64,000 nucleotides of DNA from Odontesthes bonariensis (Eukaryota > Chordata > Actinopteri > Atheriniformes > Atherinopsidae), in NCBI RefSeq assembly GCF_027942865.1, contig NC_134516.1:25999322-26063321 (forward strand), read 5' to 3'. The notes beneath the pieces are model-generated. The model searched no databases. It saw only the letters and a list, made by a program, of their open reading frames with translations, and was not told where the DNA came from. Shown here piece by piece: positions 52,501 to 63,815 of the stretch; within the stretch, counting starts at the first letter, position 1; each line of letters starts with the position of its first letter. The translations under genes were made by a program, and so were the position numbers.

Positions 52501-54204
52501 GGTCCGGGTACCAAAGTATAATCCGTTTTTCTGTCAAAACGAAAAAATGAAAAAACGGAAATAGCTGTCCTTTTTCCATTTTTCGTTTTAAACCAAAAAC
52601 GGATTTTTCTGTCTTCCTAAAAAAACGAAAAACCCAAATCAAATAACGGACAAAATCTGTTTTTTGGAAATTACTTTTTTCATTTTTCGTTTCTTACATT
52701 CGAACATGACGGCGGGCAGACCGGAAGCGGAAGTAACGCCAAAATAAAAGTAGCGTGCTAATTTAATATCAAACATATTTTCTGCTTTTTATACACCCAT
52801 TGTAGGTAGTAGATTGCATTTATTTTAGTTAAGTGAAACTACAACAGCTGGTTGTTTGGGAGAACGTCATAGGCTATATAAATTATGATAGGCTACAAAA
52901 AAGTGATCACAGCCAAATATGACAAAAGATTAGGCTAGCCTTTCATTTCTGACAGCTGAACATTGCACATCTACTAACCTTATAACAAAATAAACGAGAG
53001 CAACAACCGTCTTTTTTTTTCTTCTTAAAAGATGTTTTATATTATTTTCATATAATTTGCTGATGGCAATTATAGAATGTGAGTGCTTGTGTTATATTGA
53101 AAGCGAGGCTGGGTGTGTCTATGAATATAGACAACACTGAGGGTTTTTTTTAGGTGCTGTACAAGCAAATCATAGCGTCTCTGTACAATGACAGAGGACT
53201 TTAGGTAACACTTCACAATACTGACTGTGTATTAGAGTGTACATTCCGTTCACTTATTTCCTACTTTGCCCAAACTTCCAGTGTAGCCTAACTCCTGGCC
53301 AATTCCCACCTTCACCAGTCTTACAGCATAACTCGCCGCGACACTTACCATGTAATACGCAAAACTACCCCAACTTTTGCTCTTTGCTCATGGCGGTTGT
53401 GTATGTATACATGTCAGCGGACAAGCTTCACCCTTATTCCAGGCATTTATTATGTTTGTCTTACAGCCTTGTATGATTCGGAATACTAATATGAAAAAAC
53501 AAAGTGTCCCTGACATAAAATAACAGAGTTCCACTGATTTTTCTTATTCACGTTGTTCCTTCATTTAGCTAATACTACTACTGCTTTGATTACCCACTGA
53601 AGCCTCTTCCTGTCTGCCTCAGTGCAGGTCCCAGCGGGCTCTCAATACAAGGTCTTCAGCAGTTTGGTGTGTAGATTGTTCAATCTGGACAATGTGGTGG
53701 TCCTCCTCAGTGTTGGGCCCATGTTAGGATTGCTGGAGATTACAGTAAAATACACCCTGACATAGCCTACAGTTAAGAGTGAACATGTCAGACCCTGTAA
53801 TGTGACCTTGCATTTTGCTCCTTTGAGGCCAAAATGTTGCAGGTGTGCGGACAAAGTGGAGTACCATTTTAATGGTTTGAATGTGTTAAAACAAAACAAC
53901 TCATGTCTGTGTGGCATGTGTTTAACTAATAGAACTAGCACTTGAACCCAAACGCACAACTCAGGAACCAAAGGAATACCCAGTAAAAAAAATAGTACAA
54001 ACAACAAAAAACACTTTTTTCAAAACACATTCTGAAAAGAACTATATAACACGCACACACACTGGTAGCAATTCAAACATTCCCTTTCATAACTATAATT
54101 AACTTAACTAACTAACTAACAGAATAACCACAAAAAGAAACCATTAACAATTATGAACCAAAAAAGAAAATATTTTCAGTTAACTAATCACGTCATCGTG
54201 TGAT

Positions 54205-54525
54205 TGCCTGTTGCAGAATAAAACATCTTCAGGCTGCTCTGATTGGCTGTCGCAGGATCAAACATCTTCAGGCTGCTCTGATTGGCTGTCGCAGGATCAA
54301 AGGTCTTCAGGCTGCTCTGATTGGCTGTCGCAGGATCAAAGGTCTTCAGGCTGCTCTGATTGGCTGTCGCAGGATCTAACGTCTTCAGGCTGCTCTGATT
54401 GGCTGTCGCAGGATCTAACGTCTTCAGGCTGCTCTGATTGGCTGTCGCAGGATCAAAGGTCTTCAGGCTGCCCTTATTGGCTGTCGCGGGATCAAAGGTC
54501 TTCAGGCTACTCTGATTGGCTGTCG
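54205..54525 (-). repeat. 39-bp CCAAT minisatellite (8 units)
   Basis: One unit more than at 52,215, through duplication of the 'tctaacgtcttcagg' variant. Confidence 0.92.
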
Positions 54526-56244
54526 GGTCCGGGTACCAAAGTATAATTCGTTTTTCTGTCAAAACGAATAAATGAAAAAACGGAAATAGCTGTCTTTTTT
54601 CCATTTTTCGTTTTAAACCAAAAACGGATTTTTCTGTCTTCCTAAAAAAACGAAAAACCCAAATCAAATAACGGACAAAATCTGTTTTTTGGAAATTACT
54701 TTTTTCATTTTTCGTTTCTTACATTCGAACATGACGGCGGGCAGACCGGAAGTGGAAGTAACGCCAAAATAAAAGTAGCGTGCTAATTTAATATCAAACA
54801 TATTTTCCGCTTTTTATACACCCATTGTAGGTAGTAGACTGCATTTATTTTAGTTAAGTGAAACTATAACAGCTGGTTGTTTGGGAGAACGTCATAGGCT
54901 ATATAAATTATGATAGGCTACAAAAAAGTGATCACAGCCAAATATGATAAAAGATTAGGCTAGCCTTTCATTTCTGACAGCTGAACATTGCACATCTACT
55001 AACCTTAAAACTAAATAAACGAGAGCAACAACCGTCTTTTTTTTTCTTCTTAAAAGATGTTTTATATTATTTTCATATAATTTGCTGATGGCAATTATAG
55101 AATGTGAGTGCTTGTGTTATATTGAAAGCGAGGCTGGGTGTGTCTATGAATATAGACAACAGTGAGGTTTTTTTTTTAGGTGCTGTACAAGCAAATCATA
55201 GCGTCTCTGTACAATGACAGAGGACTTTAGGTAACACTTCACAATACTGACTGTGTATTAGAGTGTACATTCCGTTCACTTATTTCCTACTTTGCCCGGA
55301 CTTCCAGTGTAGCCTAACTCCTGGCCAATTCCCACCTTCTCCAGTCGTACAGCATAACTCGCCGCGACACTTACCATGTAATACGCGGAACTACCCCAAC
55401 TTTTGCTCTTTGCTCATGGCGGATGTGTATGTATACATGTCAGCGGACAAGCTTCACCCTTATTCCAGGCATTTATTATGTTTGTCTTACAGCCTTGTAT
55501 GATTGGGAATAAGAATATGTTGAGAAATGGACAAAACAAAGTGTCCCTGACATAAAATAACAGAGTTCCACTGATTTTTCTTATTCATGTTGTTCCTTCA
55601 TTTAACTAATACTACTACTGCTTTGATTACCCACTGAAGCCTCTTCCTGTCTGCCTCAGTGAAAGTCCCAGCGGGCTCTCCATACAAGGTCTTCAGCAGT
55701 TTGGTGTGTAGATTGTTCAATCTGGACAATGTGGTGGTCCTCCTCAGTGTTGGGCCCATGTCAGGATTGCTGGAGATTACAGTAATATACACCCTGACAT
55801 AGCCTACAGTTAAGAGTGAACATGTCAGACCCTGTAATGTGACCTTGCATTTTGCTCCTTTGGAGCCAAAATGTTGCAGGTGTGCGGACAAAGTGGAGTA
55901 CCATTTTAATGGTTTGAATGTGTTAAAACAAAACAACTCATGTCTGTGTGGCATGCGTTTAACTAATAGAACTAGCACTTGAACCCAAACGCACAACTCA
56001 GGAACCAAAGGAGTACCCAGTAAACAAAATAGTACAAACTACAAAAAACACTTTATTCAAAACACATTCTGAACAGAACTATATAACACGCACACACACT
56101 GGTAGCAATTCAAACATTCCCTTTCATAACTATAACTAACTTAACTAACTAACTAACAGAATGACCACAAAAAGAAACCATTAACAATTATGAACCAAAA
56201 AAGAAAATATTTTCAGTTAACTAATCACGTCATCATGTGACTGC

Positions 56245-56463
56245 AAAATCAAACGTCTTCAGGCTGCTCTGATTGGCTGTCGCAGGATCAGACATCTTCC
56301 GACTGCTTTTATTGGCTGTCGCAGAATCAAACGTCTTCAGGCTGCTCTGATTGGCTGTCGCAGGATCAAACATCTTCCGACTGCTCTGATTGGCTGTCGC
56401 AGGATCAAAGGTCTTCAGGCTGCTCTGATTGGCTGTTGCAGGATCAAAGGTCTTCAGGCTGCT
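56245..56463 (-). repeat. 39-bp CCAAT minisatellite (about 6 units), copy B
   Basis: Counterpart of 901-1,216 with two fewer units. Confidence 0.92.
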
Positions 56464-56465
56464 CG

Positions 56466-57579
56466 GTCTGTGTATCATCCGATCATTCAACTATTCCATT
56501 GAATCTGGCAAACGAAAAACTAAATAACGACTCCATATTTTGTTTTCCCGTTTTTCTGTATGACCAAAAAAAGGGAATTGGTGTTTGTTCTCCCTTTTCC
56601 CAACACAAAACAGAACATTTAATAAACAGGGAAACTAAAACGAAATAATAAATCTAATTTACGTTCTTGGGTTATTGGTTTCCCGGTCATCCGCTCCACT
56701 CAGTGCAATCTGGCTGGCTGGTGCAATGAAGTGTCAGCTCATCAATCATAACTCGCTTGAATACAAAACTGATTTTCACGGGGGTTTTGTTTCTGCAAAA
56801 TTCATATATGTAGGCATGATACGAGACACATGATTCAGCGTATTTTAATATTCATAGTAGGCTTAACAGTAATATAATATCCTGGTAACATATGTGATGT
56901 AAAATAGGTTAATTTGCAAAAGACATACGATATATAAAATATAATACATACGATAACGTGGAGGTGCGTCGCTTACTTAAAAAAATCCGGGTTACTGTCA
57001 TTTTGAATTTTAGCCGAATGAATAAATAGGCAGCAGGTCTGTGGGCTGTCTGTGGTAGTAGCACGAGGATGACGTCAGTAACACCCACTTTACGACATAA
57101 AATCTAAATTACAACTTCCTACTTCTTCCTCATATCTTTGTCTTTGGGAAACCTTCAAAATATAAACGTGAGATTCGACAAAGTCAACACAAAAACATTT
57201 TAAAAAGGAGGTCAAGCTTATTTTCTTCCTTCTTCTGCCTTCACATTTCTTGAGAGGGTTAGGGTCAACAAACTGTTGATAATAAACCAAAGCTGCTGAA
57301 AGTGTTAGTAAGCTTGTTTGCAAACTATTCTACAGTCAGATGTTGTGTTGTCTGTATTTTTAAGTAAGTGGGGTGGGTGTGAGACATGAGAGGTATCTTA
57401 CTCTTGTTAGGATAAAAGAATTACATGTGAACAATTCAGCCTGTGTCAGCTGTAAAATTTGCTGGTCAATGTCATACCACCAATATTTGCATTATTTCTA
57501 CAATAGCATTCTTGTGTCAGTTGTAATCTAAGCCTGTGTTATGGAATTTATGATTTATAAAGTCTCCGTTGGCCTAATA
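56466..57579. other. Non-coding flank, copy B
   Basis: Near-identical to 1,246-2,331. No gene is seen. Confidence 0.6.
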
Positions 57580-57596
57580 GCCGGGTGAACACCGGC
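57580..57596. other. 17-bp palindromic stretch at the hAT-like insertion point
   Basis: GCCGGGTGAACACCGGC (5-bp arms GCCGG/CCGGC) lies between 'ggcctaata' and 'tataacc', exactly where copy A has its hAT-like fragment. Confidence 0.7.
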
Positions 57597-57699
57597 TATA
57601 ACCATAGCTTAGCTTAATGTTTGCTGGCTACGATTTCGCTGGCGGACATAAGTACAGTACAATAATATTTTATTCACAAAATACAACCAATAATAATGT

Positions 57700-58070
57700 T
57701 GAATCTTACTTGTGAAAAGTAATCCCCCGACCCTGTTCGCAATCGTCTGCCGATTTGCACAGGAATACGCCGCACAGTGCTCTGGCATGTTGAATACTTT
57801 ATGGGTGTCTATGGGTAGGATGGCCGCTCCAAGAATGCTGTTTTTTGCAAGCAGTCTCCGGACACTGCTCTTAGAGCATCCCCGCTGCACACCCATTTCT
57901 AGCCATTTCTGTGAGATATCATGATGTGTCTCTCCATTCATGAACATATCATTGATTATATGGATGTATGGCTGGAGTGAGGCCATTATAACGTGCTGTG
58001 GACCATACCGTGGAACTTTCTGTAGCTTCCACTTTTGGTGCGAGGACCGGTCTGTTTCATCTTTCCCCAT
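57700..58070 (-). pseudogene. THAP-like exon with upstream helix-turn-helix segment, copy B
   Basis: A minus frame from Met 58,070 reads INDMFMNGETHHDISQKW, then GVQRGCSKSSVRRLLAKN. The style is that of N-terminal helix-turn-helix regions of transposon-derived integrases. It then continues in frame to MPEHCAAYSCANRQT, the start of a THAP domain (57,788 downward). The THAP core is out of frame near 57,720, as in copy A. Whether the two parts belonged to one protein or are merely adjacent remnants is not clear. No complete gene is present. Confidence 0.5.
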
Positions 58071-58500
58071 GGTAACTGTCGCTGAGGATCATGGGAACGC
58101 TAATACAGCCTTCATGCACGTATGCGCAGAATGTGCGCACGCAACCAGAGAATGTCTAAGACACCGCGGGAAATGGGGAAACCAATAACTCAACAAGGCA
58201 GGAGCGCCTGGTCTTGTTGGCCAAGTTCTTGCCCCAAAAGTGTATTTTATTTCCTAAACATGATGCTTTTCTAACTTTAACCCAGTACTTTTAATGTTTT
58301 ACACCTTTCGACCAAGTAGTTCTGGAAAAAAGATCAAAATAAGGAGAAAATGAATGAAGGAAACAACAGGTAAACTTGAACAGCAGTTCAAAGTCTGGTC
58401 TTAACATTTACCACATTTCACTGACATGCTTGTTCTGACCTGGTTATAGCTCCCCATCTTCCGTGGGTGTTCTGATGTGGAGTGAAGTCCTGGAATGTGC
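58071..58500. other. Copy B-only segment
   Basis: About 430-470 bp absent from copy A, whose sequence joins 'ctctgtag' to 'caacacttta' at 3,714-3,724. Non-coding. It includes 'aatgtgcgcacgcaacc'. Probably deleted from copy A. Confidence 0.6.
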
Positions 58501-58917
58501 AACACTTTAGTGGATTCTCTGCTCATCTCTTTGTAATTCTGGCCCACTGAGTTGGAGCTCATATATATTGCATTCTGATGGACACTTGTTGCTTGCTTAT
58601 ATGACCCTGAATGGTTCTTTGGTGTTTGTGTGATTTGTAAATATTAAAGTGTGTATAAAAACTGTTTTGCAGGACTTGCAGTATTTAGTGTGTAATAGGC
58701 CCTGTTCTACATTTCATGGGTTCCTCCAACTCCAGTTTCTGACTGATTGTTTTGCATTAAAGGGGAAGTTTTTTTTTTTTCTTTAAACCTGGACCTTATT
58801 TCTGGCATTGAATACGTTCATCTACTCACCGATAACAGTTTGGTGAAAGTCGGCATCCTTCGGAAGAGTATTAGATATCCATATAACGGGAGAGAACGGG
58901 GCATAGACAATACAATA

Positions 58918-59460
58918 CAATCAATCAATCAAACTTTATTTATATAGCCCTTTACAATAGCCAACTGGTACTCAAAGTGCTTTACAACAGGATAAAAACA
59001 ACAATACATAAAACAAAACATAAAACACGATTCAGAAATGGTAAAAGTGCTAAAAGTGCTGCAGGGCATTAAAAGCCTTCCACAAGTGCAATAAAATGGA
59101 TTGAATAATCTTTGTGTAAAATTACTATAATTAAAAAAGAGCGGATAGAATGGATGCATTGTGGCCCTAATCAGAGTTCGAACGCCAGTCTAAAAAGGTG
59201 GGTCTTAAGCTTCGATTTAAAAAAGGCCGAGATCAGTGATGGTGCGGATGCCAGGGGGCAGTTTGTTCCACAGTCTATGGCAAAGGAACGATCACCCCAC
59301 TGTTTAGATCTCGACCTTGGGACCTCTAAAAGAAGCCTCTTTATGTCACTATGGTCACGCCATCTGCGCTTCGGAGAGGCACAGTCTCGCTATCTACACT
59401 TTAAAATCGAATCAGAGACGGACAAAGTTCCTACTGGCTCCTGAAGCCGGTGTAGCGGAA
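58918..59460 (-). mobile_element. L2-like LINE 3' fragment, copy B
   Basis: Counterpart of 4,135-4,690, with a shorter (AATC)n tail. Confidence 0.55.
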
Positions 59461-60809
59461 GTGGTTCTGGAGGCAGCAGCGACACTTGTAATGTTCACAG
59501 CTTCTGTTTGACACCTCAGAGTTTATAAAACTCATACAACACTATCAGAACACATGGTCACCATAGGAACCTTTATAAGTTCAGGCTTTCTAAAGTAACG
59601 GGACACACACACATCAGTCCAATCCAGATGTTTTTCTCATCTTTTCATAGTTTCCTGTTTTGCCTTCATAACTCAGATGGAATCAGTCAGTGAAAAACAC
59701 AGCAGGCTGTGAGAGAAAGTAAAGGTGTTCACCAGACCAACCCCGACTGAACCTGAGGGATGTATCACTGAAATTACTGAGCACATCATCAGACAGGAGA
59801 AGAAGAAGCCCATTTTCACTGATATCAGCATCAGACAGCAGATCTGGAGGTGCTTTTCTCTCTACAGCTGGCCTTCACTCCTCTGTGTCTTCTCTCCAAC
59901 CATCTTTGTCCCAACCATTGCATCTGTGGTGTTCAGCACATCTGCAGCATCAGGCCCGCTGGCTCCGTTCTGCTCGTCTTCTGCAGACGGAGCTTTTTCA
60001 TGGCAGGAAACCATCCAGAGAGTCAGGATTCTGCAGGAACCACTGGAAGACTTTCACTTCCTCCTTTAGTTGAACGCTTCATCAAACTGACATCATGCAG
60101 TTCCTCTATTCGCCACCAGAGGGAGACACATCTCCATCAATGCAGAGTCCCGCTCAGTATTACTGACAGTACTTCACAGCCACTGAGAGGACACATTTAA
60201 ATCAGTAACATACAAAGAAATGATTTCTATATTTGAGCCAGGCTTCCACCTCCATATAAGACACACACTGTGTCCTCATACAACAAGCAGCTCTCCTGTC
60301 TGAGCTTCACATCTTTACAGTTAGCATCAGCACACACAGCATGTTGATGAAGATTCTCACTCATCCAGGTCATGGTAATCCTAAGAGCTCACATCCTCTG
60401 GCCTAAAAGGCCTCTAGCAAAGAGCCAGATAAGACCAGAGCCACCCACTCTCCAGATAAAGGGCCTTATGAGCTGCTGAAGTTCTTCAGGTAAATAAGTT
60501 TATATTAGTTTCTCTTTTGGTCAGAGGCTCTGGTGCTCTGGAGTTACACCAAGTGTTTCTGAATGTTAGCTGCAACACCTTTAAAACCTGTTTTATCTTC
60601 ATGCAAACAACAGCTAATCTTAACTGTCCTGTAGTTCGTAATGTGTCAGATCTCCATTTATTCCATCTCTTTCGCTGCAGTTTTAAAACTTCATTACATT
60701 TGTTTTGTTGTTGAACCACCAAACCAGCTCAGAAGACACAGTATTTAATGGCTATCAGGTTGAGTGGAGGATGTAAATGAACAAGTGGTTCACTTCAAGG
60801 CAAGTAAGG
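59461..60809. other. Duplicated non-coding interval, copy B
   Basis: Counterpart of 4,691-6,035. No gene is called. Confidence 0.5.
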
Positions 60810-60814
60810 ACATT
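60810..60814 (+). other. Empty BEL/Pao target site
   Basis: 'caagtaagg-ACATT-catcttg' is the uninterrupted form of the site that flanks 6,041-12,431. Confidence 0.93.
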
Positions 60815-61735
60815 CATCTTGAAAATCAACAGATATCAGCTTGCTGCACTTTTGCATGAAAGGATAACAAATCCAAGCCTGCAATTGTTATTAAGTTTTA
60901 AACAAGAGGCACAAGCCTGAAGCGTTGAAACAGACAATTATAGCAGATAATAAAACACTTGTGATCTGTGGTGAGTTCAACATGGACCTCTTAAAGGTAC
61001 ATACTCCTAAACAAACTTGTGATTTCTTGGCTGCGTTATACGGTAGAGACTTGTATCCACTGATCACAAAGCCGAGCAGAGGAGCCACAGATAGTGCAAC
61101 ATTAACTGACAACATTTTTACACATTCCTTGGACACTGGTATAAATAGTGGTTTGGTAATAAGTGATGTGAGTGATCATTTAGCTGTATTTGCAACATTT
61201 AATGATCAGCTACAGAGGAAGAAAACAGAAAAGCGTAGATATGAAAGGGTAAGGACTGTTAAAGCAATTAATGCTTCAGAAATGAGCTTTAAAACAAGAG
61301 TGGAATGAGTTTCATACAGATGAAGTAAATACTGCAGACAATTCATTCTTCAACTGTTATTTATCTCTCTATGATAAACACGGTCCAACAGTTTTATGTT
61401 GACATAAGCATAGTTATGCTGAGAAACCTCGGATAACAAAGGGATTAAAAAATGCATGTGAGAAGAAAAATAAACTTTATGGAGACTTCATCAAAACTAG
61501 AACAGAGGTTGCTGAAAAACGCTGAGATGTACAAAAACAGGCTGAGCAACATGTTGAGGCAAGCAAAGAAGCAACATTATGATAAAATGTTACAAATAAA
61601 TCAAAATAATATGAAGCGCACATGGAACATCCTAAATAATGTAATGGTGAATAAGCCTTATCACCAGATCAACCTAAGTGTTTCATAAAGGACAATAAGG
61701 TGTTTGGCAATCTGACTGAAGCGGCTGATGAATGT
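60815..61735 (+). pseudogene. LINE endonuclease and linker fragment, copy B
   Basis: Counterpart of 12,437-13,340, with the same motifs (GEFNMDL in place of GDFNTDL, so the Asp of the GDFN motif is replaced by Glu; SDH intact). It ends at 'gaatgtaactcag', shorter than copy A. Confidence 0.75.
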
Positions 61736-62343
61736 AACTCAGTACAGCGGCTCGTGAATCCTCTGGTGCACGTTGAGCATCGTCATGCTCTTGAATTCCT
61801 TCCCGCAGTCGTCACATTTCATGAGGTCCCTCATTTCCACGAGGTTCTCCTGGTGCTCCTTCAGGGCGGACGCGTACTGGAAGTGTTTGCGGCAGTTTGA
61901 GCACCACACGGGTATCTTCAGCGACGACCCCTGTTGGTGGTCGGTGCCGCTCACTTCTGCTCTTGACTCTTTTCTCCAAAAGAAACGGGAGCTCTTCTTC
62001 TGGCAAATGGCGTAAATCTGGTGTCTTTTCAGCCGTGCATGTGTTTAAAATGCTTGTTGCAGTGGATGCAGTGATAGGGCCGATCGTCCGTGTGGCACTG
62101 TGTGTGTCTGTTCAGTGTTCTGACACAATCAAATGCTTTAGAGCTAACGGGGCACACTTTGAGGGCTTTCTTTGCCACGTTTTGAACAGGTGCAGATGGG
62201 CTCTCCTCAGACGTCCCAGGAGGTGTTTCTAAATGAGCTTCCTTTGTGTCGCTGTCACAGTTCTGAGCGTCAGCGCCTGCCAGAATCTGCTCCAGCCTCT
62301 TGCTCTGCAGTGTGTCCTTAAAACATCTGAGGAAACTGGACAA
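61736..62343 (-). pseudogene. C2H2 zinc-finger remnant, copy B (longer)
   Basis: Beyond the copy A part it keeps CSNCRKHFQYASALKEH and a complete CDDCGKEFKSMTMLNVHQRIH finger, ending HEPLY near 61,739. Damage: one base is missing near 62,033 ('cagccgtg' against 'cagcccgtg' in copy A), shifting the frame between fingers, and the second zinc cysteine of the first finger is Ser (CPVSSKAF). It is clearly non-functional. Confidence 0.7.
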
Positions 62344-62510
62344 GTGGAGGACAAAAGAAGAAGTGTCAGACCTAAAAAACTATCTACAGAAGATGAACAA
62401 TATCTGAAAGTTATGTCCTTAAGAAAGAGGAAAAAATCCAGCAAAGACCTGACACAGGAGCTGAGAGATGCATCTGGACCTTCAGCTGATCCATCGGCTG
62501 TTGTTTCCAA
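62329..62510 (+). pseudogene. Tc1-like transposase HTH fragment, copy B
   Basis: Counterpart of 13,810-14,072, cut after DASGPSADPSAV. The next 80 bp of copy A are missing. Confidence 0.78.
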
Positions 62511-62921
62511 GTGCTTGTTAAAATGATTATTTAAGATAGTAATTAAGTGTTTTTAGGCGATGTGAAAACCGTTTGCTGTGACTTTCAAATCTGCTTCAGA
62601 AACTGGACGTGTTTCTTCAGATAAACTCCTGACCAGCTGTGAAAAAGCAGTGAAAATGTCTGGCCTGTATAAACTTTGTGATGTCATACAAGATCAGAGA
62701 TGACATGGATTGTGATGTCACTACAGTGATGACATCACAGCTTTGTGAAGGCTTCTGTTCTGTCTCTTCTGGTCTGTGATTCCAACCACAGATTCTGGAT
62801 GGAAGTGAAGTCCGGATTCCAGAATGTTGATTTGTGTTCTCTGTTAATCTCTGGACGACTTCAGCTGATTACTTCCTGTCACTGTCACGTTGGAAGGTCC
62901 ACTTCTTCCAGTTTTTCAGCA

Positions 62922-63549
62922 GCCAGTATCATGTTTTCCACCAGCAGTGTTTCCCAAGACAGAATAATGTCAGTTTGTTTAAAATGTTGCCAAAATAAAC
63001 TATTACAATTACAACAAATGTCATCTCAGGGCACTTCAGTAATAAAGTCCAATTCAGGCCGATTAGAGTTCAATTCATTGTAATTATAATCCAGTTCATT
63101 AAATTCAGAATGAATCCAATTCATTCATACAGAGCAATTCAAAAACTATTTCCTCGCTAAGGAAACCAACAGATGGCACCGAACGTGCACTATTTCTAAT
63201 TAGATAGAACTTTTTAATAGTTCTAAGATCATATCTTTCTGGTTTTATTTGCATTTTACAAAGAGTCCCGAGTAATTATGAAAGTGGGGTTTTAATTTGA
63301 AGAAAAATCCTCAAAATAAAGTGATTTTTAGGAGTATGCAGGGATTCATTTCCATCTAATGAACAGGTCAGTTATATTAAACAGTGGGCCGTGTGAGCAG
63401 CAATCAGGGGAGTAAGGAGTTCACAGATCATAGACAGAGGCAACCGTCCAACTATTCAAAGCTTTTAAAATGAGTAATAAAATCTGACAGGTAACCAGGG
63501 AAGGAAGGACAAGAGGCAGGGAGGTGGGCAGCCACTTTGTGGCCTGGTG
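62922..63549. other. Non-duplicated repeat-rich sequence
   Basis: AATTCA-rich non-coding sequence (for example 'ccaattcattcatacagagc') of the kind common in fish repeats. No gene is seen. Confidence 0.4.
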
Positions 63550-63815
63550 TGGGAATAATCACCTCAGCTGCTGATTTTAGGAGGAGCACCACTAAGCCAA
63601 ACAGCGTCTCCATCCCAGGAGAAGAGGTGGCTGAGGAACACCTGGGAGTTTACCTGTTGCATATCTCTTATAAGTCTGTGGTGCAGAGTGCATCTTTCTT
63701 CAGCACCATCTGCTGTGGCAGCAGCATCAGAGCCAGCGACTCAAAGAAACTGAGCAAACTGCTAAAGAAGGCTGGCTCTGACCTGGGGACGGCTTTGGAG
63801 CTGTGTTTGATGAGC
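63550..63815 (+). pseudogene. LINE reverse-transcriptase C-terminal fragment
   Basis: The plus frame reads ADFRRSTTKPNSVSIPGEEV, then LGVYL, SASFFSTICCGSS and LSKLLKKAGSDLG. It is the thumb-region part of Rex1/L2-like reverse transcriptases with an internal deletion where the DNKL...NTE motifs should be. It is related to 16,479-16,680. Confidence 0.6.

Larger units (their letters stand above)
50252..56465 (+). repeat. ~2-kb tandem repeat array, block 2
   Basis: A partial unit (50,252-51,195), two full units (about 51,196-53,190 and 53,191-55,215; periods 1,991 and 2,026 bp) and a final unit that diverges after its minisatellite (56,465). It resumes inside a minisatellite, at a different phase from where block 1 stops (38,620). 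The intervening 11.6 kb is therefore not a simple insertion into one unit. Minus frames at 51,656-51,985, 53,642-54,007 and 55,598-56,008 correspond to those in block 1. Confidence 0.9.
55335..62921 (+). repeat. Segmental duplication, copy B
   Basis: Direct repeat of 1-14,482 lacking the BEL/Pao element and the hAT-like insertion. The left limit continues into the 2-kb array because copy A runs off the window. The right limit is at 'ccagtttttcagca', after which copy B continues into unrelated sequence. Confidence 0.9.

Noticed and set aside
883-56490. Proteins made of NQSSLKTFDPATA or SGCSDWLSQD repeats in the 39-bp arrays
   Set aside because: 39 bp is 13 codons, so any stop-free unit gives open frames on both strands. 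There is no consistent start, splice or codon evidence.
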